A stretch of DNA of 64,000 nucleotides from Marinobacter algicola DG893 (GCF_000170835.1 NZ_ABCP01000002.1:248001-312000); one strand, 5' to 3'. Shown: positions 31,953 to 44,358, counted from the first letter of the stretch. Program-made: numbers and translations. The notes: generated from the letters alone by a model not told the origin.

Positions 31953-31958
31953 ATTATA
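31953..31958 (-). promoter_or_regulatory. Candidate -10 box of the sucA promoter
   Basis: A perfect TATAAT on the minus strand, in the context GAGTATAATAACC. The matching -35 region is poor (AAGGTT at a 17-nt spacer), so an activator may be needed. Transcription would start about 130 nt before the sucA ATG. Confidence 0.4.
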
Positions 31959-32047
31959 CTCAGCAAACCGTTAGGAACCTTTTAAGCTCCCGTCACGGCC
32001 TGCGTAGTGTGCACCCTGCTAAGACTTTTGACTATAAGCCTTTGGTT

Positions 32048-32075
32048 GAAGGGCCCGCGTCGTTGCGAGCCCTTC
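32048..32075 (-). terminator. Hairpin after sdhB
   Basis: An 11-bp stem with one wobble pair (GAAGGGCCCGC with GCGAGCCCTTC) and a 6-nt loop, 49 nt after the sdhB stop. There is no T-tract downstream on the minus strand. It may terminate the sdh transcript partially, leaving some read-through into sucA. Confidence 0.4.
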
Positions 32076-32123
32076 CGGGTGCGAGCCTTGTCAGCACAGT
32101 ATAGCGTTTGTTTCAGATTCTGC

Positions 32124-32828
32124 TTACGTAGCCCGCTGAAGCAGAAGGTTCCGAATGTGGCCAATCGCCCGAGTTGGGTTCAAGCCTTTTGGGCAAACGC
32201 TGACACAGTTCATGATGCCCCGACAGCGGAATACGCTAAACGGATCATCCAGATTGGCAAGACGCTCCTCCTGCGCGGTATCCCGGCTATCTGCCAGGAA
32301 CCGGTAGGCTTGCAGCAGCCCGGCTGGGCCAACAAACTTATCCGGATTCCACCAGAACGACGGGCAGGACGTGGAACAGCAGGCACAGAGGATACACTCG
32401 TACAGGCCGTCCAGCTTTTCCCGGTCTTCCGGTGACTGGTACCGCTCAATGGCGGGCGCCGGGTTGTCGTTGACCAGATACGGCATGACCTTTTCGTACT
32501 GCTTGTAGAACAGGCTCATATCCACGACCAGATCACGAATCACCGGCAATCCCGGCAACGGGCGCAATACCAATTTGTTGTTCTTGAGCACTTCCGACAA
32601 CGGCGTAATACAGGCAAGACCGTTCTTGCCATTCATGTTCATGCCGTCGGACCCACACACGCCTTCCCGACAGGAACGGCGATAGGCCATTGAGGGGTCT
32701 TGCTCCTTGACCAGGTTAAGGACATCCAAAACCATCAGGTCCTTTCCTTCCGGTATATCCAGCTCTACGTCCTGCATATAGGGCGCATTGTCGGTTTCCG
32801 GGTTGTAGCGGTACAGGCTTACTAACAT
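32124..32828 (-). CDS. sdhB: Succinate dehydrogenase iron-sulfur subunit
   Basis: A 234-residue subunit that carries electrons from FAD in SdhA to ubiquinone. The [2Fe-2S] cysteines lie in SCREGVCGSDGMNMNGKNGL with a further Cys in ACITPL. The [4Fe-4S] and [3Fe-4S] ligands are in CILCACCSTSCPSFWWNP and FRCRGIMNCVSVCPKGLNP. Each cluster is complete. It starts 13 nt after the sdhA stop and is the last gene of sdhCDAB. Confidence 0.97.
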   Translation of the reverse strand: MLVSLYRYNPETDNAPYMQDVELDIPEGKDLMVLDVLNLVKEQDPSMAYRRSCREGVCGSDGMNMNGKNGLACITPLSEVLKNNKLVLRPLPGLPVIRDLVVDMSLFYKQYEKVMPYLVNDNPAPAIERYQSPEDREKLDGLYECILCACCSTSCPSFWWNPDKFVGPAGLLQAYRFLADSRDTAQEERLANLDDPFSVFRCRGIMNCVSVCPKGLNPTRAIGHIRNLLLQRAT

Positions 32829-32841
32829 TGCACAATCCCCC

Positions 32842-34614
32842 TTAGTAAGTCCGGATCTTCGGCTGGAATGTATCCACCGTTTTCGGAGCGAAGTTTACAT
32901 CACGCTTTCCAACACGCTTGTCCAGCGGGAAGTACAGCGAATGCTTCAGCCAGTTTTCATCATCACGCTCGGTAAAGTCGTTACGGGCATGAGCACCGCG
33001 GCTTTCCTTACGCTCATACGCTGAAACGGCCGTTGCAAGGGCAACTTCATACAGGTTGTCGAGCTCAAGGGCTTCGATACGTGCGGTGTTAAACGCATTG
33101 CTGGTGTCCGCGAGCTTGGTATTACGAACGCGCTTACCAATGTCTTCCAGCTTCTGAAGACCTTCTTCCATGCTCTTACCGTCACGGAACACACCGAAGT
33201 AAAGCTGCATGCAGTTCTGCAGATCCTTACGCACTTCCGCAACGCTCTCACCTTCCGAGGCGCTGTTCAGGCGATCAAGGCGTGCCATGGCGTTCTTGAT
33301 ATCTTCCTCGCTGGCGCCATCCACTTCAAAGCCGCCGCGAAGCTGCTCTTCAATGTGCAGGCCAGCAGCACGACCAAAGACGACCAGATCCAACAATGAA
33401 TTTCCGCCGAGACGGTTGGCACCATGAACAGACACACAAGCTGCCTCACCACAGGCAAACAAGCCGGGAATGGGCGTGTCGTTGCCATTTTCATCCTGAC
33501 TCAGGGCCTGGCCACCCACGTTGGTGGGAATACCCCCCATCATGTAGTGACAGGTTGGTACCACCGGCACCGGCTCTTTCACAGGATCGACGTGAGCGAA
33601 GGTACGGGACAGTTCACAGATGCCCGGCAAGCGCAGATTCAGGGTTTCTTCACCCAAGTGATCCAGCTTCAGAAGCACGTGATCCTTGTCCGGACCACAG
33701 CCACGACCCTCAAGGATCTCAATAACCATGGAGCGCGCGACAACGTCACGGCCGGCAAGGTCTTTCGCGTTCGGCGCATAGCGCTCCATGAATCGCTCGC
33801 CCTCGGCGTTGATGAGGTAGCCACCTTCACCCCGACAACCCTCAGTCACCAGGGTGCCCGCACCGTAGATGCCAGTCGGGTGGAATTGCCACATTTCCAT
33901 ATCCTGCATCGGGAAGCCAGCGCGAAGCGCCATACCGATACCATCGCCAGTGTTGATCAGGGCGTTGGTAGTGGACGCATAGATACGGCCGGCGCCGCCC
34001 GTAGCCAGAACCGTGGCCTTGGACTTGATGTAAGCCACCTCGCCGGTTTCAATCTCAATGGCCACAACACCGACCACTTCGTTCTTACTGTTCTTGACCA
34101 GATCAACGGCGTACCACTCATTCAGGAAGGTGGTGCCACCCTTGAGGTTTGCCTGGTAAAGCGTGTGCAGCAGCGCATGCCCCGTACGGTCGGCAGCAGC
34201 ACAGGTACGGGCGGCCTGAGTGGGATTATCCGGGCCCTTGGACTGGCCGCCAAACGGGCGTTGATAAATGCGCCCTTGCTCGGTACGCGAGAACGGCAGC
34301 CCCATGTGCTCGAGCTCGAACACAGCCTGGGGACCCACGGAACACATGTACTCAATCGCGTCCTGGTCACCGATATAGTCGGAACCCTTGACGGTGTCAT
34401 ACATATGCCAGCGCCAGTCATCATTGGGGTCAGCACTGGCAATGGCACAGGTAATACCACCCTGGGCGGATACAGTGTGGGAACGGGTCGGAAATACCTT
34501 GGTGATACATGCGGTATTGACGCCGGATTCTGTCAACTGAAGGGCGGCACGCATACCGGCACCGCCGCCACCGATAACAATCGCGTCATAAGACATGGTC
34601 TTGATATTAGCCAT
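32842..34614 (-). CDS. sdhA: Succinate dehydrogenase flavoprotein subunit
   Basis: A 590-residue flavoprotein that oxidises succinate to fumarate. The FAD-binding motif is [18 protein letters not shown] (from residue 9). The histidine that carries covalent FAD is in [15 protein letters not shown]. Substrate-site segments [20 protein letters not shown] and [15 protein letters not shown] are present. The C-terminus ([18 protein letters not shown]) is typical. It starts 3 nt after sdhD. Confidence 0.97.
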   Translation of the reverse strand: MANIKTMSYDAIVIGGGGAGMRAALQLTESGVNTACITKVFPTRSHTVSAQGGITCAIASADPNDDWRWHMYDTVKGSDYIGDQDAIEYMCSVGPQAVFELEHMGLPFSRTEQGRIYQRPFGGQSKGPDNPTQAARTCAAADRTGHALLHTLYQANLKGGTTFLNEWYAVDLVKNSKNEVVGVVAIEIETGEVAYIKSKATVLATGGAGRIYASTTNALINTGDGIGMALRAGFPMQDMEMWQFHPTGIYGAGTLVTEGCRGEGGYLINAEGERFMERYAPNAKDLAGRDVVARSMVIEILEGRGCGPDKDHVLLKLDHLGEETLNLRLPGICELSRTFAHVDPVKEPVPVVPTCHYMMGGIPTNVGGQALSQDENGNDTPIPGLFACGEAACVSVHGANRLGGNSLLDLVVFGRAAGLHIEEQLRGGFEVDGASEEDIKNAMARLDRLNSASEGESVAEVRKDLQNCMQLYFGVFRDGKSMEEGLQKLEDIGKRVRNTKLADTSNAFNTARIEALELDNLYEVALATAVSAYERKESRGAHARNDFTERDDENWLKHSLYFPLDKRVGKRDVNFAPKTVDTFQPKIRTY

Positions 34615-34617
34615 TAA

Positions 34618-34962
34618 TTAAAGCCCCCAAAGAATCTGAATGCCCCAGACCAAATACACGAACATGGCCAGGCCGCACAGTGCCTGTACCAGGAAGCGCG
34701 GCAGGGTCGCCTTGATGTAATCCGTTGTCACTGTCCAAAGCCCAACCCAGGCGTGCGCGCCGATTGAGAGCAGTGCAAGCAGTGTGAAGATGCGGAACCA
34801 GGTCTGGTCGAAAAGCGCTGACCAGCTGTCGTAATTAATATCAGTGGTCAGGACGAACCCGAAAAGAAAAACTGTATACAGAGCAAGTACGTAGGCGGTA
34901 ACACGCTGGATCATCCAATCGAAAACACCGCTGCGTCCGAGATTCGTTACGCTGTTTACCAT
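34618..34962 (-). CDS. sdhD: Succinate dehydrogenase membrane anchor subunit D
   Basis: A 114-residue inner-membrane protein with three hydrophobic segments: VTAYVLALYTVFLFGFVLT; FRIFTLLALLSIGAHAWVGL; LVQALCGLAMFVYLVWGIQI. The H in SIGAHAWVGLWTVTTDY is the expected heme b ligand. With SdhC it anchors SdhAB and forms the quinone site. Its ATG overlaps the end of sdhC by 7 nt. Confidence 0.94.
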   Translation of the reverse strand: MVNSVTNLGRSGVFDWMIQRVTAYVLALYTVFLFGFVLTTDINYDSWSALFDQTWFRIFTLLALLSIGAHAWVGLWTVTTDYIKATLPRFLVQALCGLAMFVYLVWGIQILWGL

Positions 34963-35330
34963 ACCCAGACTCCTGCCAGAAGGATGAGAATAACGGAGAT
35001 TACGACTGTGGCTTTCGCCGCGAGCCGGCCACTTTCCAGCTCTTCGCCGATGCCCATATCCATCAGCAGGTGCTTGATACCCGCAACCAGGTGGTACAGC
35101 AAGGCAGACAGAATGCCCCAGGTAATCAGCTTCGCAAGGAAACTGTCCAGCAAGTCACTAACCCGACTGAAGCCTTCTTCCCCGGAAAGGGAAAGCTGAA
35201 GCCCATACAACATGAAAGCAACACCCACGAAAATGATGATGCCACTGACGCGATGCAGTATGGACGTGATGGCTGGCAGCGGAAAATGAAACTTGCCGAG
35301 ATCGAGATTTACTGGTCGTTTGCTATTCAC
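34956..35330 (-). CDS. sdhC: Succinate dehydrogenase cytochrome b556 subunit C
   Basis: A 124-residue membrane protein with three hydrophobic segments. I use the GTG at 35330 (VNSKRPVNLDLGKFHFPLPA), which is the normal SdhC N-terminus. The frame extends to an ATG at 35426, but those 32 residues are not like SdhC. SILHRVSGIIIFVGVAFMLY carries the quinone-site Ser and Arg. The heme-ligand His lies in ALLYHLVAGIKHLLMDMG. First gene of sdhCDAB, divergent from gltA. Confidence 0.94.
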   Translation of the reverse strand: MNSKRPVNLDLGKFHFPLPAITSILHRVSGIIIFVGVAFMLYGLQLSLSGEEGFSRVSDLLDSFLAKLITWGILSALLYHLVAGIKHLLMDMGIGEELESGRLAAKATVVISVILILLAGVWVW

Positions 35331-35514
35331 AGCGCTCTCACACTCTCTCTTGGTTCCGCGGGGCCGGAAAAGACCGGATGCGGATGGTTGGTATGTAAGG
35401 ATCGGCATGCTGGACGAATCCGGCACACGATGTGCTCAGGAGGGAGAAAAACCGGCATGCGCTCTTTTAAAATCTGACGCTGCGGCCTGTTATATCCCCG
35501 ATTCCGGGCTACGG

Positions 35515-35543
35515 ATTATAAGGAGTACCCTTTTCAATTACAA
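35515..35543 (-). promoter_or_regulatory. Sigma-70 promoter of sdhCDAB
   Basis: On the minus strand TTGTAA (35543-35538), a 17-nt spacer and a perfect TATAAT (35520-35515). Transcription would start near 35508, giving a leader of about 178 nt before the sdhC GTG. Confidence 0.6.
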
Positions 35544-35693
35544 ACGCGCAACTCTGCCAGAGCCCGTTAAATCAGGCTCCGGGACTCGCTATAAAGAGGA
35601 TTGACAAAATCAATTTAACCTCGAAAGCGGCCGTATTCTGGATTTCCCTGATTTACAGAAACTGTCAAATAATGGGTTTTATTGCCTCTTCCA

Positions 35694-35721
35694 TTGACAA
35701 AAAAAGCCAACGCCCTATATT
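35694..35721 (+). promoter_or_regulatory. Sigma-70 promoter of gltA
   Basis: A perfect TTGACA (35694-35699), a 16-nt spacer and TATATT (35716-35721). Transcription would start near 35728, about 60 nt before the gltA ATG. Confidence 0.65.
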
Positions 35722-35788
35722 TTGCCGCCAGTTTTGCGATAATACGCGCCTTCTAGCGCTTCCAAATGCTGATAAATAGGAGAGCACC

Positions 35789-37063
35789 ATGACCGACAGG
35801 AAAGCCACGCTTTCGGTGGGTGACAAGTCCATTGAGCTACCGGTTTACTCAGGCACCGTCGGCCCTGACGTCATTGACGTGAGAAGCCTTGTCCAGGAAG
35901 GCGTCTTTACGTACGACCCTGGATTTGTATCCACCGCAGCCTGCGAATCCCAGATTACCTACATCGATGGCGCCAAGGGCGTTCTCCTGCACCGAGGCTA
36001 CCCAATCGAGGAATTGGCAGAAAACTCCGACTACCTGGAAGTCTGCTACCTCCTGCTCAACGGCGAGCTTCCGACAGCGGAAGAGAACAAGCGCTTCCAC
36101 GACACCATCAAAAACCACACGATGTTGCACGACCAGATGCGCAACTTCTTCCAGGGTTTCCGCCGTGATGCGCATCCGATGGCCATCATGTGCGGTGTCG
36201 TCGGCGCTCTGTCGGCCTTCTATCACGATCAGATGGACGTCACCAACATTGAGCAGCGGGAAATCACCGCTCACCGCCTGGTTGCGAAAATGCCAACGAT
36301 TGCAGCCTGGTGCTACAAGTACAGCATCGGCCAGCCGTTCATGTATCCCCGCAACGACCTGACCTACTCTGAGAACTTCCTGCAGATGATGTTTGGCGTT
36401 CCCTGCGAGGAATACAAACCAAATCCGATCCTCGCCAAGGCGATGGACAAGATTTTCATCCTGCATGCCGATCACGAACAGAACGCGTCGACCTCAACCG
36501 TACGCCTTGCCGGCTCTACCGGTGCCAACCCCTACGCGTGTATCGCTTCTGGCATCGCGGCTCTCTGGGGGCCTGCCCATGGCGGCGCCAACGAAGCTGT
36601 GCTGGACATGCTCGCGGAAATCGGGGACGAGTCCAACATCGAGAAGTTCATCGCCAAGGCAAAAGACAAGGACGACCCCTTCCGCCTGATGGGCTTTGGC
36701 CACCGGGTTTATAAAAACTTCGATCCACGCGCCAAAGTGATGGCCGAAACCGCGCACGAAGTCCTGACCGAGCTCGGCCTGGAGAATGATCCTCTCCTCA
36801 AGATTGCACAACGTCTCGAGAAGATTGCCCTTGAAGACGAGTACTTCGTCCAGCGTAAACTTTACCCGAACGTAGACTTCTACTCCGGCCTTATTCTCAA
36901 GGCCATCGGCATTCCGACGTCCATGTTTACCGTCATATTCGCACTTTCGCGGACCATTGGCTGGTTCTCACACTGGAACGAAATGGTCAGCGGCGACTAT
37001 CGCATTGGCCGGCCGCGCCAGCTGTATACAGGCTCCGAAGCAAGGAGCTACCCCAAGAAATAG
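35789..37063 (+). CDS. gltA: Citrate synthase
   Basis: A 424-residue type II (hexameric) citrate synthase. It condenses oxaloacetate and acetyl-CoA at the entry of the TCA cycle. Catalytic regions are visible: the histidine in [18 protein letters not shown], the histidine in [16 protein letters not shown], and the aspartate in [14 protein letters not shown]. The ATG has GGAG in the 15 nt upstream (ATAGGAGAGCACC). It is divergent from the sdh operon and followed by a strong terminator. Confidence 0.97.
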   Translation: MTDRKATLSVGDKSIELPVYSGTVGPDVIDVRSLVQEGVFTYDPGFVSTAACESQITYIDGAKGVLLHRGYPIEELAENSDYLEVCYLLLNGELPTAEENKRFHDTIKNHTMLHDQMRNFFQGFRRDAHPMAIMCGVVGALSAFYHDQMDVTNIEQREITAHRLVAKMPTIAAWCYKYSIGQPFMYPRNDLTYSENFLQMMFGVPCEEYKPNPILAKAMDKIFILHADHEQNASTSTVRLAGSTGANPYACIASGIAALWGPAHGGANEAVLDMLAEIGDESNIEKFIAKAKDKDDPFRLMGFGHRVYKNFDPRAKVMAETAHEVLTELGLENDPLLKIAQRLEKIALEDEYFVQRKLYPNVDFYSGLILKAIGIPTSMFTVIFALSRTIGWFSHWNEMVSGDYRIGRPRQLYTGSEARSYPKK

Positions 37064-37084
37064 CTTTCGGATAGCCGTTGATCG

Positions 37085-37112
37085 AAAGGCCGCTGCAACA
37101 GCGGCCTTTTTT
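37085..37112 (+). terminator. Rho-independent terminator of gltA
   Basis: An 11-bp perfect stem (AAAGGCCGCTG with CAGCGGCCTTT) with a 3-nt loop, followed by T residues, 21 nt after the gltA stop. Confidence 0.9.
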
Positions 37113-37181
37113 GTGCCCTCACATTCTGTAATGATTGATGCCTACTTCGCGCAAACACCAACCACGTCCGGAGAAACAGTG

Positions 37182-38057
37182 ATGAACGTAACTGCCGCAT
37201 TTATCGGTCTCGGCGTAATGGGCTACCCAATGGCGGGCCACCTGGCAAACGCCGGCCTTACGGTCCAGGTATGGAACCGCACTCACGCCAAAGCAGAGAG
37301 CTGGGCGAGCCAGTATAACGGCAAGGCCTGCGACTCTATCGCCGCCGCCGTTGCTGAAGCAGACTTCGTATTTACCTGCGTGGGCGCCGATATCGATCTG
37401 GAAAAAGTCTACGAAGGCCCCGAGGGCATCATTGCCAACGCCAAGCCCGGCGCTGTGCTGGTTGACCACACAACTGCCTCCGCAGGCATTGCAGAGCAGC
37501 TTGGGCAGCTTGCCAGGGCCCGCAACCTCGAATTTATTGACGCCCCGGTATCCGGTGGCCAGCAAGGTGCGGAAAACGGTCAACTGACCATTATGTGCGG
37601 TGGGGAGGCCGATCCTTTTTCGCAAGCGAAACCACTGATGGAACATTACGCCAAGGCCCTGAACCACATGGGGCCGATCGGCAGCGGCCAGAAAACGAAG
37701 ATGGTGAATCAGATCGCCATCGCTGGCCTGGTTCAGGGTCTTTCTGAAGCCCTTCACTTTGCTGAACAGGCAGAACTGGATGTTCGAAAAGTCGTCGACG
37801 TGATCTCAAAAGGCGCAGCTCAATCGTGGCAGATGGAAAATCGCTCAGGCACGATGATCGATGGAGAATTCGAGCACGGCTTCGCTGTCGACTGGATGCG
37901 CAAGGATCTGGCAATCTGCCTCGAAGAGGCGAGGAAAAATGGATCGAGGATTCCGGTCGCCGCACTCGTTGACCAGTTCTATGGAGATGTTCAGCAAATG
38001 GGGGGAAGCCGCTGGGATACTTCATCGCTGATACAACGGCTACGCAAGAAACCCTGA
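37182..38057 (+). CDS. NAD(P)-dependent beta-hydroxyacid dehydrogenase
   Basis: A 291-residue protein of the 3-hydroxyisobutyrate/tartronate-semialdehyde/6-phosphogluconate dehydrogenase superfamily. The start is the ATG at 37182, with GGAG 8 nt upstream. A longer open frame runs back into gltA but is not credible. The dinucleotide site is AFIGLGVMGYPMAGHLANAG. The substrate-binding DAPVSGGQQGAENGQL follows. The catalytic lysine lies in GPIGSGQKTKMVNQ. It oxidises a beta-hydroxy acid such as 3-hydroxyisobutyrate or glycerate; the true substrate is not clear. It is a single gene, convergent with topA. Confidence 0.88.
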   Translation: MNVTAAFIGLGVMGYPMAGHLANAGLTVQVWNRTHAKAESWASQYNGKACDSIAAAVAEADFVFTCVGADIDLEKVYEGPEGIIANAKPGAVLVDHTTASAGIAEQLGQLARARNLEFIDAPVSGGQQGAENGQLTIMCGGEADPFSQAKPLMEHYAKALNHMGPIGSGQKTKMVNQIAIAGLVQGLSEALHFAEQAELDVRKVVDVISKGAAQSWQMENRSGTMIDGEFEHGFAVDWMRKDLAICLEEARKNGSRIPVAALVDQFYGDVQQMGGSRWDTSSLIQRLRKKP

Positions 38058-38073
38058 GGTTCGCTCCAGACAA

Positions 38074-38106
38074 CTGGTAGGATGAGCATCGAACCCATCC
38101 TACCAG
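38074..38106. terminator. Bidirectional hairpin between convergent genes
   Basis: A perfect 11-bp stem (CTGGTAGGATG with CATCCTACCAG) with an 11-nt loop. It lies between the stop of the dehydrogenase gene (38057) and the stop of topA (38118). No T-tract is present, but the position and stability suggest it shields both 3' ends. Confidence 0.6.
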
Positions 38107-38117
38107 TCATCCACTCG

Positions 38118-40754
38118 TCACTTCTCTTTCGGCTGCCATTTGCCGTTCACGAACCACGCAGACCATCCAGTCGCTTTGCCGTCTTTTTCCGACATCACAT
38201 ACTGCTCCTTGCTCTTCCGGCTGTATCGGATGACCGTCGGATTACCTTCCGGGTCGCGCTCCGGAGCATCCATCAAGTAACCGTACTTGGGATCAATTTC
38301 CTTGCGATGAGGCTTGATCTCCATAACCAGCGGCGGACGCGTCTCCCGGTTCTTGGGAAACTTGCTGGCCGCGAGGAACAACCCGGAAGCGCCATCACGA
38401 AGTACATAAGTGTCTTCCACCTTCTGGCACTGCAGCTCGGGCATTGGCACTGGATCCATCTTGGGAGGCGCAGGCTCGCCGCTTTTCAGGAGCTTGCGGG
38501 TGTTCTTGCATTCGGTGTTGGTACAACCGAAATATTTACCGAAACGCCCCGTTTTCAGCTGCATCTCGGAGCCGCACTTATCGCATTCGAGGGTCGGACC
38601 TTCGTAGCCCTTTATACGGAACGTACCCTTCTCCACTTCATAGCCGGAACAATCGGGGTTGTTACCGCACACATGAAGCTTTCGGCCCTCGTCCACCAGG
38701 TAACTGTCCATGGCAGTTCCGCATTTCGCGCAACGCCGCTTCTTGCGCAGCAGGCGGGTCTCACCTTCGCCGTCCACATCTTCGTCAGCACTGACAACTT
38801 CGTCACCGGAAACCAGGTTGATGGTTGTTTTACAACGTTCTTTGGGTGGCAGGGAGTAACCTGAACATCCCAGGAAAACGCCGGTACTGGCTACGCGAAT
38901 CTGCATTGGTCGACTGCACGTCGGGCATGGAATATCGGTCTCAGTGGGGGTGTTCGCCCGCATGCTTCCATCGTCACCGCTCTCGGCGGTTTCGAGTTGT
39001 AAACGAAAACGGCCATAAAAGTCATTTAGAACTTTCTTCCAGTCCACTTCGCCGCCAGCAATGTCATCCAGCTCATCTTCCATTTTGGCGGTGAAGTCAA
39101 AGTCCATGAGGTTCGGAAAGGATTCCGACAACCGCTCGGTGACGATCTCGCCCATCTTTTCGGCGTAGAAACGGCGATTCTGCAAACGAACGTAGCCGCG
39201 ATCCTGAATGGTGGAGATAATCGATGCGTAGGTGGATGGTCGTCCGATCCCCTGCTTCTCCAGCTCCTTGACCAGACTCGCCTCAGTGTAGCGCGGCGAC
39301 GGCTTGGTGAAATGCTGACTGGGCTCGAGCTTCTTCAACGCCAGTGTTTCGTCGACCTTGATGTCAGGAAGCGCGATGTCTTCGTCTTTCTTGCCCGACT
39401 GGGGTGCCACCTTGAGGAAACCCTCAAACTTGATGATCCGGCCCCGGGTACGAAGCTCATAATCACCGTTGGCAACCACAATGGACGTGCTCAGGAATTC
39501 AGCATCCGCCATCTGGCAGGCAATAAACTGGCGCCAGATCAGATCGTAGAGTTTTTCAGCGTCCTTCTCCAGGCCGCTTATATCGGCCGGCCTACGACTC
39601 ACATCGGTCGGACGGATGGCCTCGTGAGCTTCCTGGGCGCCCTCTTTGCTGCCGTATACCCTTGGTTTCTCCGGCAGGAATTTATCGCCGAACTGCTTTT
39701 TGACAAATTCGCGGCAAGTGCTCACGGCGTCCTGACTCAGATTGGTCGAGTCGGTACGCATGTAAGTAATGAAGCCAGCTTCATAGAGGCGCTGCGCCAA
39801 CATCATGGTTTTCTTGACGCTGAACCCCATCCGGTTGCTGGCAGCCTGCTGCAGCGTGGAGGTAATGAAGGGAGCAGAGGGACGGGAGCGTGTCGGCTTG
39901 TCCTCTCGTTTGGCGACCTTGAACGTGCCATCCTTCAGGCGCTCAACATGATCGGTACTCTGCTTTTCACTAACCGGACGATAGACTTTATCGTCGTACC
40001 GCGTCACTTCAAAACGAACGGGTTGCTCGGCCTGCTTGGACGCCAGATCTGCGTGCAACTGCCAGAATTCTTCAGGAACGAACTTGCGAATTTCCCGCTC
40101 ACGTTCGACGATAAGTCGCACCGCGACCGACTGAACCCTACCCGCCGAAAGGCCTCGTGCAATCTTCGCCCACAGCAACGGCGACACCATGTAACCGACA
40201 ACCCGGTCGAGGAATCGGCGTGCCTGTTGAGCGTTCACACGGTTGTTATCGAGATTTCCCGGGTCCTTGAAGGCTTCCTGGATGGCACGTTTGGTGATCT
40301 CATTGAACACGACGCGACGATATTTTTCCGGCTCACCGCCAATGGATTGCTGGAGGTGCCAGGCGATCGCCTCCCCTTCACGGTCCAAATCCGTCGCGAG
40401 ATAGATATGATCAGCGGATTTCGCGAGCCGTTTGAGTTCGCTGACAACCTTTTCCTTACCGGGCAGTATCTCGTACCGGGCGCTCCAGTCCTGGTCAGGG
40501 TCTACCCCCATACGGGCAACCAGTTGCTCCCTGGATTTCCGCTTCTTGTGAATCACCTTTTCTTCAGGGCTCATCTTGCGGGTCAACGCCGCCTGCCTGG
40601 CGCGTTCTTTCGGATCTGACGTTGAGCCGCTACCGCTGACTGGAAGGTCGCGAATGTGCCCGACGCTGGACTTCACAATGAAGTCGGACCCCAGGTATTT
40701 GTTGATGGTCTTCGCTTTCGCTGGCGACTCGACAATAACGAGGCTTTTACCCAT
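38118..40754 (-). CDS. topA: DNA topoisomerase I
   Basis: An 878-residue type IA topoisomerase that relaxes negative supercoils. The Toprim domain begins [19 protein letters not shown] and contains the acidic [13 protein letters not shown]. The active-site tyrosine is Y331 in [15 protein letters not shown]. Three C-terminal zinc-finger-like segments follow, with cysteine pairs in [22 protein letters not shown] and [10 protein letters not shown]. The last part is a positively charged tail. It is transcribed alone. I could not place a confident promoter in the 247 nt upstream. Confidence 0.96.
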   Translation of the reverse strand: MGKSLVIVESPAKAKTINKYLGSDFIVKSSVGHIRDLPVSGSGSTSDPKERARQAALTRKMSPEEKVIHKKRKSREQLVARMGVDPDQDWSARYEILPGKEKVVSELKRLAKSADHIYLATDLDREGEAIAWHLQQSIGGEPEKYRRVVFNEITKRAIQEAFKDPGNLDNNRVNAQQARRFLDRVVGYMVSPLLWAKIARGLSAGRVQSVAVRLIVEREREIRKFVPEEFWQLHADLASKQAEQPVRFEVTRYDDKVYRPVSEKQSTDHVERLKDGTFKVAKREDKPTRSRPSAPFITSTLQQAASNRMGFSVKKTMMLAQRLYEAGFITYMRTDSTNLSQDAVSTCREFVKKQFGDKFLPEKPRVYGSKEGAQEAHEAIRPTDVSRRPADISGLEKDAEKLYDLIWRQFIACQMADAEFLSTSIVVANGDYELRTRGRIIKFEGFLKVAPQSGKKDEDIALPDIKVDETLALKKLEPSQHFTKPSPRYTEASLVKELEKQGIGRPSTYASIISTIQDRGYVRLQNRRFYAEKMGEIVTERLSESFPNLMDFDFTAKMEDELDDIAGGEVDWKKVLNDFYGRFRLQLETAESGDDGSMRANTPTETDIPCPTCSRPMQIRVASTGVFLGCSGYSLPPKERCKTTINLVSGDEVVSADEDVDGEGETRLLRKKRRCAKCGTAMDSYLVDEGRKLHVCGNNPDCSGYEVEKGTFRIKGYEGPTLECDKCGSEMQLKTGRFGKYFGCTNTECKNTRKLLKSGEPAPPKMDPVPMPELQCQKVEDTYVLRDGASGLFLAASKFPKNRETRPPLVMEIKPHRKEIDPKYGYLMDAPERDPEGNPTVIRYSRKSKEQYVMSEKDGKATGWSAWFVNGKWQPKEK

Positions 40755-40948
40755 ATCGGAGATCTGTGTCCTTGGCGATAATCGGTTAAAAAATCAGCAA
40801 ACCGTAAACTCGCTGTAAAATCAGTCGGCTAGAAAACAGTCCATAGCCGCCACAAGTGTATAGGTGCATTGTTTTACAGGGTCAAGAAAAGCAAGACAAC
40901 CCATTCTTTTATTTCCAGGCACCTTTTTCTACAGTCAGAGACAGGAAA

Positions 40949-40966
40949 GCCCGGCATTTGCCGGGC
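40949..40966 (-). terminator. Rho-independent terminator of fadBA
   Basis: On the minus strand GCCCGGC-AAAT-GCCGGGC, a 7-bp stem with a 4-nt loop, followed by TTTCCTG. It lies 35 nt after the fadA stop. The T-tract is short. Confidence 0.6.
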
Positions 40967-41001
40967 CTCCTGAGACAGCGTTACTGATTCCGGTTAATGA
41001 A

Positions 41002-42204
<1,203 letters not shown>

Positions 42205-42210
42205 TCAGGG

Positions 42211-44358
42211 TTAGCCAAAGAACTTTTCGCCAGTCTTGGCCATTTCACGCAGCTTCTCGGTCGGATGGTACAGGGGACCAAGATCTGCAAACTTGTCTGC
42301 CAGCTCGACGAACTTGTCGACACCCATGTCGTCGATATAACGCAGGGCACCACCACGGAATGGCGGGAAGCCGATACCGAAGATCAAACCCATATCGGCG
42401 TCTGCCGGGTCTTCAACAATGCCATCTTCCAGGCAGCGAACGGTTTCAAGACACAGAGGCAGCATCATACGGGCGATGATGTCCTCGTCGCTGAAATCGT
42501 TCTTACCCTGAACAACTGGCTCAAGCAGCTTGTAGGTTTCTTCGTCGACAACCTTCTTCTGCTTGCCCTTGCGGTCCAGTTCGTACTTATAAAAGCCCTT
42601 GTCGTTCTTCTGTCCGTAACGGTTGTTATCGAACATAACGTCAATGGCGGTAGTACCCTCGTGCTTCATGCGATCCGGGAAGCCGTCAGCCATGACTTCA
42701 CCAGCGTGCTTGCCGGTATCCATGCCAACCACGTCAAGCAGATAGGCAGGGCCCATCGGCCAGCCAAACTTTTCCATAACTTTGTCGACGTGCTGGAAGT
42801 CAGCGCCGTCACGCACCAGGTTCACAAAACCACCGAAGTACGGGAACAGAACCCGGTTGACCAGAAAGCCGGGGCAATCTTTAACAACGATCGGTGTCTT
42901 GCCCATAGCCTTGGCGTAGGCAACTGTGGTGGCAATCGCCCGGTCGCTGGTCTTCGCGCCGCGTATAACCTCAACCAAAGGCATCATGTGCACCGGGTTG
43001 AAGAAATGCATGCCGCAGAAGTTTTCCGGGCGCTTCAGGTTCTTGGCCAGCAGGTCGATGGAGATGGTTGAAGTGTTTGACGTCAGAATCGCGTCTTCGC
43101 GAATGTGATCTTCCGTTTCACGCAGAACCGCATCTTTAACCTTCGGGTTCTCAACAACCGCCTCGACAACCAGATCGACATTCTTGAAGTCGCCGTAGTT
43201 CAGTGTCGGTGTGATGCTGTTCAGAACGTCAGCCATCTTGCTGGCGTCCATCTTACCCTTGTCAACGCGCTTGGAAAGAAGCTTCTTGGCCTCTTTAAGA
43301 CCCAGAGCAATGCCTTCCTGGGCGATGTCCTTCATGATGATGGGCGTACCCTTCAACGCGGACTGGTAGGCCACGCCGCCACCCATGATACCAGCGCCCA
43401 GAACGGCCGCCAGTTTCACGTCATTGGCTTCCTTTTCCCAGGCCTTGGCCTTTTTCTTCAGCTCCTGATCGTTCAGGAACAGACCAACCAGGCAGGCTGC
43501 CACGTTGGTTTTGGCCATCTTGGCGAAGCCTTTGGCTTCAACCTCGATCGCTTTGTCACGGGTAAGGCCGGCATGCTTCTGCATGACCTTGATCGCCTCG
43601 ACCGGGGCCGGATAGTTCTTGCCAGCCTGGCCGGCAACGAACGCCTTGGAGATCTCGAAAGCCATCATGCTTTCCATGGCGTTCAGCTTGATCTTGCCCT
43701 TCTTCTCATCACGACGCGCCTGGTAATCCAGCTTGCCGTCGTTGCACTGGTTGATAATGCTAATGGCTGCTTCTACCAGCTTCTCACCCTCAAGCACGGC
43801 ATCAACTGCACCAACTTTAAGAGCTTTATCGGCACGGTTCTCAGTGCCGCCGCAGATCCATTCAACCGCATAGTCAACACCGACCAGACGGGACAGACGC
43901 ACAGTGCCGCCAAAACCCGGGAAAATGCCCAGCTTTACTTCCGGAAGACCGACTTTGGCCTTCTTGTCCATCACCCGGTAATCCGTGGCAAGACACATTT
44001 CGAAGCCGCCACCCAATGCCATACCGTTGATCGCCGTTACGGTGGGGAAAGGCAGATCTTCAATCGCGCTGAATACCTCATTGGCCTTGAGGTTGTTGGC
44101 AACGAGGTCTTCTTCCGGCCCGGCAAACAGGTCGGTGAATTCCGTAATGTCGGCGCCAACAATAAAGCTGTCCTTGGAACTGGTCACAACAAGGCCTTTC
44201 AGGCCCTTCTGCGCTTCCAGTTTGTCAGTCGCGGCGCGGAGCTCTTCAATCGTGAGACGGTTGAACTTGTTCACTGACTCGCCCTGCAAGTCAAAGTTCA
44301 ACTGAGCGATCCCGCCTTCGATCTCTTTAACCGTGATGGCTTTACCTTCGTAAATCAT
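42211..44358 (-). CDS. fadB: Fatty-acid oxidation complex alpha subunit FadB
   Basis: A 715-residue multifunctional enzyme: enoyl-CoA hydratase, 3-hydroxyacyl-CoA dehydrogenase and isomerase. I start at the ATG at 44358 ([20 protein letters not shown]), the standard FadB N-terminus, with GGAG 9 nt upstream. The frame extends to 44448, but that part overlaps control sequence. The crotonase domain contains [20 protein letters not shown]. The dehydrogenase domain begins [21 protein letters not shown], and [19 protein letters not shown] holds the catalytic His. It is first in fadBA; the leader holds a PsrA-like operator. Confidence 0.96.
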   Translation of the reverse strand: MIYEGKAITVKEIEGGIAQLNFDLQGESVNKFNRLTIEELRAATDKLEAQKGLKGLVVTSSKDSFIVGADITEFTDLFAGPEEDLVANNLKANEVFSAIEDLPFPTVTAINGMALGGGFEMCLATDYRVMDKKAKVGLPEVKLGIFPGFGGTVRLSRLVGVDYAVEWICGGTENRADKALKVGAVDAVLEGEKLVEAAISIINQCNDGKLDYQARRDEKKGKIKLNAMESMMAFEISKAFVAGQAGKNYPAPVEAIKVMQKHAGLTRDKAIEVEAKGFAKMAKTNVAACLVGLFLNDQELKKKAKAWEKEANDVKLAAVLGAGIMGGGVAYQSALKGTPIIMKDIAQEGIALGLKEAKKLLSKRVDKGKMDASKMADVLNSITPTLNYGDFKNVDLVVEAVVENPKVKDAVLRETEDHIREDAILTSNTSTISIDLLAKNLKRPENFCGMHFFNPVHMMPLVEVIRGAKTSDRAIATTVAYAKAMGKTPIVVKDCPGFLVNRVLFPYFGGFVNLVRDGADFQHVDKVMEKFGWPMGPAYLLDVVGMDTGKHAGEVMADGFPDRMKHEGTTAIDVMFDNNRYGQKNDKGFYKYELDRKGKQKKVVDEETYKLLEPVVQGKNDFSDEDIIARMMLPLCLETVRCLEDGIVEDPADADMGLIFGIGFPPFRGGALRYIDDMGVDKFVELADKFADLGPLYHPTEKLREMAKTGEKFFG

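Larger units (their letters stand above)
31817..32123. other. Non-coding interval between sdhB and sucA
   Basis: These 307 nt contain no gene I can support. They hold a hairpin after sdhB (32048-32075) and a candidate sucA promoter (31953-31958). The part next to sucA is open in the sucA frame but reads as leader. Confidence 0.6.
35331..35788. other. Divergent control region between sdhC and gltA
   Basis: These 458 nt are non-coding. They hold a promoter toward sdh (35515-35543) and one toward gltA (35694-35721), with leaders of about 180 and 60 nt. The interval between the promoters is AT-rich and could hold regulator sites, but I recognise none with confidence. Confidence 0.7.

Noticed and set aside
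31817-31966. N-terminal extension of sucA by 50 residues
   Set aside because: The start at 31816 has a strong ribosome-binding site and the standard N-terminus. The extension overlaps the leader and a candidate promoter.
33424-34617. 397-residue open frame on the plus strand
   Set aside because: It is antisense to sdhA over almost its whole length, with no recognisable domain or ribosome-binding site.
39312-40619. 435-residue open frame on the plus strand
   Set aside because: It is antisense to topA, which is complete with active-site Tyr and zinc fingers.
43105-44277. 390-residue open frame on the plus strand
   Set aside because: It is antisense to fadB, with no domain seen.
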